Assembly: GCF_002283555.1 (NCBI RefSeq)
Contig: NZ_MVOI01000006.1
Span: forward strand, 310,001 to 374,000
From: Rubrivirga sp. SAORIC476
GTDB taxonomy: Bacteria > Bacteroidota > Rhodothermia > Rhodothermales > Rubricoccaceae
DNA length: 64,000 bases
Direction: 5' to 3'
Of this stretch, positions 59,537 through 64,000 are shown in pieces. How positions within the stretch are numbered: position 1 is the stretch's first letter; the number at the start of each line of letters is the position of its first letter. The position numbers were made by a program, and so were the translations under genes. Under the pieces are notes generated by a model that worked only from the letters and a program-made list of their open reading frames with translations, did no database searches and was not told the DNA's origin.

Positions 59537-62029
59537 ATGCCGACGCCTCCTCGTCCCCCCGTTCCGCTGGACCTCCGCCCCACCATCGCCCGCCCGGCCC
59601 CCGAGCGCCGCTCGCCGCCCGTCGTGGCGCCGACGCGCAACCCGTTCAAGCGCTACTGGCGGGCCGTCAGCGACGCCGATGAGTCGTGGGGGCAGCGGAT
59701 CTTCGTGGCCGTCGGCGTGCCGCTGGCACTCGGCCTCGGCGCCGCCGGGCTCGCGGTGGGGGCATTTCTGATCTACGCGTGGTCCCTTCTGCCCGAGACG
59801 CCGGACGCTTATGCGTTGGCCCGTGCCACGCGGTCGCAGCCGACCATCGTCTACGACGTGCGCGGTGAGCGGCTGACCCAGTTCGAGCCCGCCTTTCGCG
59901 AGTGGGTGCCGCTGGACTCGATCCCGGTCCATCTCGTCGACGCGCTCATCGCGACCGAGGACCGGGCGTTCTACGACCACAGCGGCGTGGACCTCCGGCG
60001 GACCGTCGGCGCCATCTGGAACACCGTCCGGGGGCGGCGCGAGGGCGGTTCGACCATCACGCAGCAACTCGCGCGCAACCTCTTTCCGGAGGAGATCGGC
60101 AACGCGGGCACCGTCGAGCGGAAGACGAAGGAGGCGATGGCCGCCCGGGCCATCGAGCGCGAGAACACGAAGCGCGAGATCCTGGAGGCCTACCTCAACA
60201 CCGTCCCGTTCCTCTACAACGCGCACGGCGTCGAGATGGCCGCGCGAACGTACTTCGGCACCCACGCGCCCGACCTGACGGTGACGCAGTCGGCGATGCT
60301 GGTGGCGATGCTGAAGGGGCCGAACCTGTACAACCCGGTCCGCCACCCCGAGGCGGCGACAGCCCGCCGTGACCTCGTGCTCCGGCTGATGGCGGCTCAG
60401 GGCAAGATCGACCCGGTCGCTGCCGACTCGTTCCGCGCCGAGCCGCTGGGCGTCGACCTCCAGCCGCAGCCGTCGACGTACAGCGCCGCGCCGCACTTCA
60501 CCGCCGCCGTCCGCCGCGAGTTGGACGAATGGGCGACGGCACGCGGCTACGACGTCGACCGCGACGGGCTGGTCGTCCGCACGACGCTCGACCTGACCAT
60601 GCAGCGCGCCGCCGAGGCGGCCGTGGCCGAGCGCGCCACCCGCCTCCAGCGCACCGCCGACGCCCAGTGGGGCCGAGGCGTCCCGCGTCGGGCCCTCGAC
60701 GCGGCCCTCCGCACGACCACCGCCTACGCCCGCGCCCGCGACGCCGGGGCGGACGCCGAGGCCGCCCTCGCCACCGTGCGCGACGACGCGGCGCTGGTGG
60801 ACTCCACGATCGGGGTCGTCCGTCGGGTCGAGGCTGCGCTCGTGGCCATCCAGCCTGAAACCGGTGCCGTGCGTGCCTACGTCGGCTCGCGCGACTTCGG
60901 GGTCGACGAGTACGACCACGCGGGCGTGGCGCTGCGCCAGCCGGGCTCCACGTTCAAGGCGTTCGTCTACGCGGGCGCCCTCCAGCGTGGCTACGCGCCC
61001 GAGGACACGCTGGGCGGCGGCTCCGCCGAGGTGGAACTGGACGACGGCACCACGTGGCGTCCGGCCGGTGGCTCGACGCGCGGCACCCTCGCCGACGCCC
61101 TCGCCTTCTCCAAGAACGCCGCCACGGCCCGGCTGACGCAGGAGGTGGGCGCGCACCGCGTCGCCCTCGTGGCCCGGCGCATGGGCGTCACGAGCGACCT
61201 CGACGTGGTCCCCTCCATCGGCCTCGGCACGAGCCCGGTGACCCTGCTGGAGATGGTCTCGGCCTACGGCACCATCGCCAACGACGGGCTGCGCCGCGAG
61301 CCGCGCCTCATCACGCGCATCGAGACCGCCTCGGGGACCGTGCTGGACTCGTTCGGCGGGACCGGCAACCAGGCGCTCACCCGGCGCGACGCGCGCAACC
61401 TGCTCGACATGTTGCGCGGCGTCGTCGAGCGCGGCACCGGGCGCCCGCTCCGCGAGATGGGGGCCACCGGCGACCTCGCGGGCAAGACCGGCACCACCCA
61501 GGACTACGCCGACGGCTGGTTCATCGCCATGCGGCCCGGGCTGGCCGTCGGCGCGTGGGTCGGCTTCAACGACCAGCGCGTGACCTTCCGCTCGAAGCAG
61601 ACCGGCGAGGGCTCGCGGACCGCGCTGCCGGTCGTGGGCGACTTCCTGCTCCGCGTCCAGGACCGCCTGCCGGATGTGTCCTTCCCGCCGCCGCCCGGCC
61701 GCTACCAGGCTCTCGACATCGACCCCGACGGCGACTCGCTCCTGGTCGACGAGCCCAGCGTCGCGGACGTGACGCCGGACGACTACGAGTGGGCCTTCGG
61801 CGAGGACCCCTCCGACCCGGCGCCCATCGACGCGCCCGAGGTCGTCCGCCCGGTCGAGGAGAAGCCGGACCTTCGCCAGCTGCCGCCGTCGAGCCGCCGC
61901 ATCGGTTGGGGCGGCGACGGCCAGCGCGCCGACCCGCCGACGGAGGCTCCCGCACCGACGCGCAACCCGAACAACCGGGGCGGGATGACGGCTGAGGAGA
62001 TGATCGAGCGGGCCAAGGAGGACGGCTAG
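59537..62029 (+). CDS. penicillin-binding protein 1A (transglycosylase/transpeptidase)
   Basis: An 830-residue class A PBP. One membrane anchor near residue 60-85 (GVPLALGLGAAGLAVGAFLI) precedes the glycosyltransferase domain (ATEDRAFYDHSGVDLRR, GGSTITQQLARNLF). The transpeptidase has S471-T-F-K474, S525-K-N527 and K650-T-G. It polymerises and cross-links peptidoglycan. A cytoplasmic proline-rich N-terminus (about 55 residues) and a disordered periplasmic C-terminus are present. A TACGTTC box touches the start codon, so either the start is internal or the mRNA is leaderless. Confidence 0.96.
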   Translation: MPTPPRPPVPLDLRPTIARPAPERRSPPVVAPTRNPFKRYWRAVSDADESWGQRIFVAVGVPLALGLGAAGLAVGAFLIYAWSLLPETPDAYALARATRSQPTIVYDVRGERLTQFEPAFREWVPLDSIPVHLVDALIATEDRAFYDHSGVDLRRTVGAIWNTVRGRREGGSTITQQLARNLFPEEIGNAGTVERKTKEAMAARAIERENTKREILEAYLNTVPFLYNAHGVEMAARTYFGTHAPDLTVTQSAMLVAMLKGPNLYNPVRHPEAATARRDLVLRLMAAQGKIDPVAADSFRAEPLGVDLQPQPSTYSAAPHFTAAVRRELDEWATARGYDVDRDGLVVRTTLDLTMQRAAEAAVAERATRLQRTADAQWGRGVPRRALDAALRTTTAYARARDAGADAEAALATVRDDAALVDSTIGVVRRVEAALVAIQPETGAVRAYVGSRDFGVDEYDHAGVALRQPGSTFKAFVYAGALQRGYAPEDTLGGGSAEVELDDGTTWRPAGGSTRGTLADALAFSKNAATARLTQEVGAHRVALVARRMGVTSDLDVVPSIGLGTSPVTLLEMVSAYGTIANDGLRREPRLITRIETASGTVLDSFGGTGNQALTRRDARNLLDMLRGVVERGTGRPLREMGATGDLAGKTGTTQDYADGWFIAMRPGLAVGAWVGFNDQRVTFRSKQTGEGSRTALPVVGDFLLRVQDRLPDVSFPPPPGRYQALDIDPDGDSLLVDEPSVADVTPDDYEWAFGEDPSDPAPIDAPEVVRPVEEKPDLRQLPPSSRRIGWGGDGQRADPPTEAPAPTRNPNNRGGMTAEEMIERAKEDG

Positions 62030-62097
62030 ACGGGCGGGACCTTTAGCGGCGCCTCTGAGCGCCGATACCCCACCCGTCTCACTCGCCCGGTGCCGTC

Positions 62098-62418
62098 GTG
62101 TCGCGCTCGATCCTCCTGCCGCTCCTCGCCCTCGGCGGCATCATCCTGTACGGGACCACGCGCGCGGCAGGGCCTGCGCCCGACTTCGGCCCCGCAGAGG
62201 AGCCCTCGGCCGTGGACGGACTCGTGGTCCTCGACGAGGACCCGCCGCTGACGCGCCTGGACCCGCACCGCGACTCTCGGCAGTCCACGGCGCCCCCTCC
62301 GGCACCGCGCCTCCGGTCGGACCTCGTCGCGGAGGAGGAAACGCCGGCGTCCGTCGACAGCGCTCAGGCCGAGGCGCCCGAGACCCTCGACGAGGACCGC
62401 GAGGCCGACACCCCCTGA
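62098..62418 (+). CDS. small membrane-anchored protein, unknown
   Basis: A 106-residue product from GTG 62098 with one N-terminal membrane segment (ILLPLLALGGIILYGTTRAA) and an acidic Pro/Ala-rich tail. No family is recognised. It follows PBP1A by 68 nt; a 6-bp stem (CGGCGC/GCGCCG, 62047-62064) lies in the gap. Confidence 0.6.
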   Translation: MSRSILLPLLALGGIILYGTTRAAGPAPDFGPAEEPSAVDGLVVLDEDPPLTRLDPHRDSRQSTAPPPAPRLRSDLVAEEETPASVDSAQAEAPETLDEDREADTP

Positions 62419-62428
62419 CTGGGTCGCG

Positions 62429-62863
62429 TCAGTCGCCGAACACGCCGATGCCGTAGGCGCAGGGCTCGACGGCGCATGCGGCCATCCGCACGCGGAGCGA
62501 GAACGTGCCCGACCAGCGCGGCGTCACGCGTACCACCGGGACCGCATCGGTGCCCGTGTCGGAGTCGATCAGGTTGTCGTTCTCGTCGTAGAGCCAGAAG
62601 TCCAGGTCGGCGCAGTCCGTGTCGCAGGCGCCGACGATGGCGTACGAGCGGGTGGCGGTGAGGCCCACCGAGACCGTGTCCTCTCCCTCCTCGCGGAGGC
62701 GGTCGAGCCGGTAGCTGTGGGAAGGACGGAGTCCCTGGTCTCGGAGTGCGTCCCTGGCGGTGTCGAGCTGGTTGCGGACCTGAGAGGCAGGCGCCTGCGC
62801 GGCGACGGGCGAGGCGAAGAACAGGAGAGCGACCGTCAGGAGGCCGGGCAGGCGCCGGGGCAT
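62429..62863 (-). CDS. exported protein, unknown function
   Basis: A 144-residue protein with a signal peptide (MPRRLPGLLTVALLFFASPV) and a beta-rich mature domain: YAIVGACDTDCADLDFWLYD and RWSGTFSLRVRMAACAVEPC. The two Cys pairs may form disulfides. The pattern recalls C-terminal PPC-like domains of secreted proteins (DLDFWLYDENDNLI). It is convergent with the small protein at 62098. Confidence 0.78.
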   Translation of the reverse strand: MPRRLPGLLTVALLFFASPVAAQAPASQVRNQLDTARDALRDQGLRPSHSYRLDRLREEGEDTVSVGLTATRSYAIVGACDTDCADLDFWLYDENDNLIDSDTGTDAVPVVRVTPRWSGTFSLRVRMAACAVEPCAYGIGVFGD

Positions 62864-62916
62864 GGCATGCAGAGGAGCATCGGCATGCAGGGTAGCGCGG
62901 CCGGTACGCCGGTCCT

Positions 62917-63525
62917 CTACCCGATCGGGGGGAGGCCGAGGTCTCGGGCGAGGGCGTCCGCCTCGGCGTGGAGGGCGGCCAGGTCCCCGGTGTTGTCCAC
63001 CACGCGGTCGGCGCGGGCGCGGGCCACGGCGGGGTCGGCCTGGTGGCGGACGCGGGCCAGGATGGCTGCCTCTGGGACCCCGTCTCGCGCCGCCGCACGC
63101 GCCACGCGGACCTCGACGGGGGCGTCCACGACCACCACGAGGTCGACGACCGACTCGCCGCCGGTCTCGACCAGCAGGGCCGCCTCGTAGACCAGCACGC
63201 GGACGCCGTCGGCACGGGCCTGCTCGACGGCCTCGGTCAGTGCCTGCCGCACGGCCGGGTGGACGATGCCGTTGAGCGCGGCCAGCTCGTCGGCGTCGGC
63301 GAACACGCGGGCGCCCAGCCCGGCACGGTTCAGCGCCCCTTCGGCGTCGAACGTCTCCGGCCCGAACCGCTCCACGAGCCGCTGGCGGACGGCCTCGTCC
63401 TCGGCCATGAGTTGCTTCGCGAGGGCGTCGGCCAGGACCACACGCGTGCCCTCGTGCGCTCCCAGCCGCGCCACGAAGGCCGACTTCCCGCTCCCGATCC
63501 CCCCGGTGACGCCGACGGTGGTCAT
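62917..63525 (-). CDS. coaE: dephospho-CoA kinase
   Basis: A 202-residue CoaE, last enzyme of coenzyme A synthesis. The P-loop GGIGSGKS is at residues 8-15. VVLADALAKQLM, NGIVHPAVRQAL and LVYEAALLVETG are family motifs, and VVVVDAPVEVRVARAAARDG follows. ATG 63525 is the natural start; the longer frame to 63750 is antisense-like sequence over the next gene. Confidence 0.96.
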   Translation of the reverse strand: MTTVGVTGGIGSGKSAFVARLGAHEGTRVVLADALAKQLMAEDEAVRQRLVERFGPETFDAEGALNRAGLGARVFADADELAALNGIVHPAVRQALTEAVEQARADGVRVLVYEAALLVETGGESVVDLVVVVDAPVEVRVARAAARDGVPEAAILARVRHQADPAVARARADRVVDNTGDLAALHAEADALARDLGLPPIG

Positions 63526-63547
63526 GGATTCGGGTTCCGCTCCACCG

Positions 63548-63946
63548 TCAAAACGGCGCGTCGTGCGTGACGGCGACCGCGATGCGCCAGTCGTCGTCAG
63601 ACGGGACGAGGGTGTAGGTGGTCGCGTAGGTCCAGCGCATGCGGCTGCCGCGCCGGCCGAGCGCCCAGTCGACGCGGGCCAGCGTGTGGGTGGGGCCGTG
63701 CTGCAGGAGCGTGATCTCGGCCACGCGGACCTTCTGCACGTCCCACGCACGGTGGAGGGCCAGCAGCGCCTCGGCGCTCCCCGCGACGGTCTCCGGCGTC
63801 AGGGCGGCCTCGGTGACGCCCTCGCGCACGAACAGGCACGGCGTGACGAAGTGCCCGGCGATGGCGGGGGCGTCGAACGCCTCGAAGGCCTCCGCGTAGC
63901 GGGCGAAGAACGGCGCGAGCATCTCAGCCTCCGTGACCTGCGCCAT
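63548..63946 (-). CDS. SnoaL-like/DUF4440 family protein
   Basis: A 132-residue cytoplasmic NTF2-like protein (MLAPFFARYAEAFEAFDAPA, GPTHTLARVDWALGRRGSRM, DDDWRIAVAVTHD). Members include hydrolases, isomerases and ligand-binding proteins; the function is unassigned. Its ATG directly follows the TAG of the RidA-like gene (no gap), so the two are co-translated. Confidence 0.87.
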   Translation of the reverse strand: MAQVTEAEMLAPFFARYAEAFEAFDAPAIAGHFVTPCLFVREGVTEAALTPETVAGSAEALLALHRAWDVQKVRVAEITLLQHGPTHTLARVDWALGRRGSRMRWTYATTYTLVPSDDDWRIAVAVTHDAPF

Positions 63947-64000
63947 CTACCCGACCTCGGCGATCACCTCGATCTCGACGAGCGCGCCGACCGGGAGCGC
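63947..64000 (-). CDS. RidA family protein, C-terminal fragment at window edge
   Basis: The last 17 residues (ALPVGALVEIEVIAEVG) match the conserved C-terminus of RidA/YjgF enamine deaminases, which clear 2-aminoacrylate. The rest lies past the window edge. Only 54 nt are visible, so the family call rests on a short but characteristic motif. Confidence 0.7.
   Translation of the reverse strand, partial: ALPVGALVEIEVIAEVG

Overview
The window is about 70% GC, densely coded on both strands, and has no gene-free stretch longer than 300 bases. A type IX secretion system (T9SS) SprA barrel, T9SS C-terminal sorting domains, SusC-style carboxypeptidase-like domains, a Bat (Bacteroides aerotolerance) operon, a separate atpD-atpC pair and SD-poor, pyrimidine-rich start regions point to Bacteroidota in the broad sense. 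With this GC content, a Rhodothermota/Rubricoccaceae-like marine bacterium is the best guess. This is inference from gene content; no 16S or tRNA gene is present.

Layout. 1-6412 (-) is most of sprA. 6675-9121 holds an NTF2-like lipoprotein, an SDR oxidoreductase and a saccharopine-dehydrogenase-like enzyme. 9134-12495 is a patch of secreted or degenerate genes: a lower-GC HExxH/EF-hand protein lacking its N-terminus, an unknown secreted protein, and a frameshifted T9SS cargo gene. 12639-14836 (-) is a LOG protein overlapping a two-domain ABC permease. 14927-17775 holds a DUF429 protein and a T9SS cargo protein. 17807-21973 (-) is dnaX-ybaB-recR with an RDD protein. 22126-28317 (+) is a copper-acquisition locus: a Cys/His-rich small protein, MbnP, MbnH, a YtkA/FixH-like lipoprotein, an OprC/NosA-like TonB-dependent receptor and a DUF2911 protein. 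28471-30715 holds a lipase, a membrane J-protein and thymidine kinase. 30794-39891 (-) is the Bat operon (DUF58, DUF4381, BatA, BatB-TPR fusion, short TPR, BatD, BatE), interrupted by a sirtuin and a frameshifted four-helix-bundle gene. 40062-54203 (+) carries purQ, an SRPBCC protein, an Ala-rich lipoprotein, a dehydrogenase, a diheme cytochrome, a 2-oxoacid dehydrogenase E2, a TPR protein, anmK, DUF2164, thiL, an F420-reductase-like gene and atpDC. 54266-54352 is a candidate small RNA. 54440-56180 (-) is a three-gene envelope operon. 56280-62418 (+) holds ftsX, a VWA protein, PBP1A and a small protein. 62429-64000 (-) ends with a small exported protein, coaE, a SnoaL-like gene and the tail of a RidA gene.

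Two things stand out. First, short arrays of degenerate heptanucleotide repeats, each locus with its own 7-mer theme and most in inverted pairs, occupy gene borders (12581, 18935, 35678, 36726/37134, 38861/38982, 39895/40022, 53711/53753). Some have been absorbed into coding sequence. They resemble cyanobacterial STRR heptamers but flank genes as inverted pairs. Second, the copper locus combines MbnP and MbnH with a receptor that keeps all four residues of the OprC CxxxM-HxM copper site, and no methanobactin precursor is visible. Several genes are broken by single-base frameshifts (11940, about 36930). These could be sequencing errors in C/G runs or real decay.
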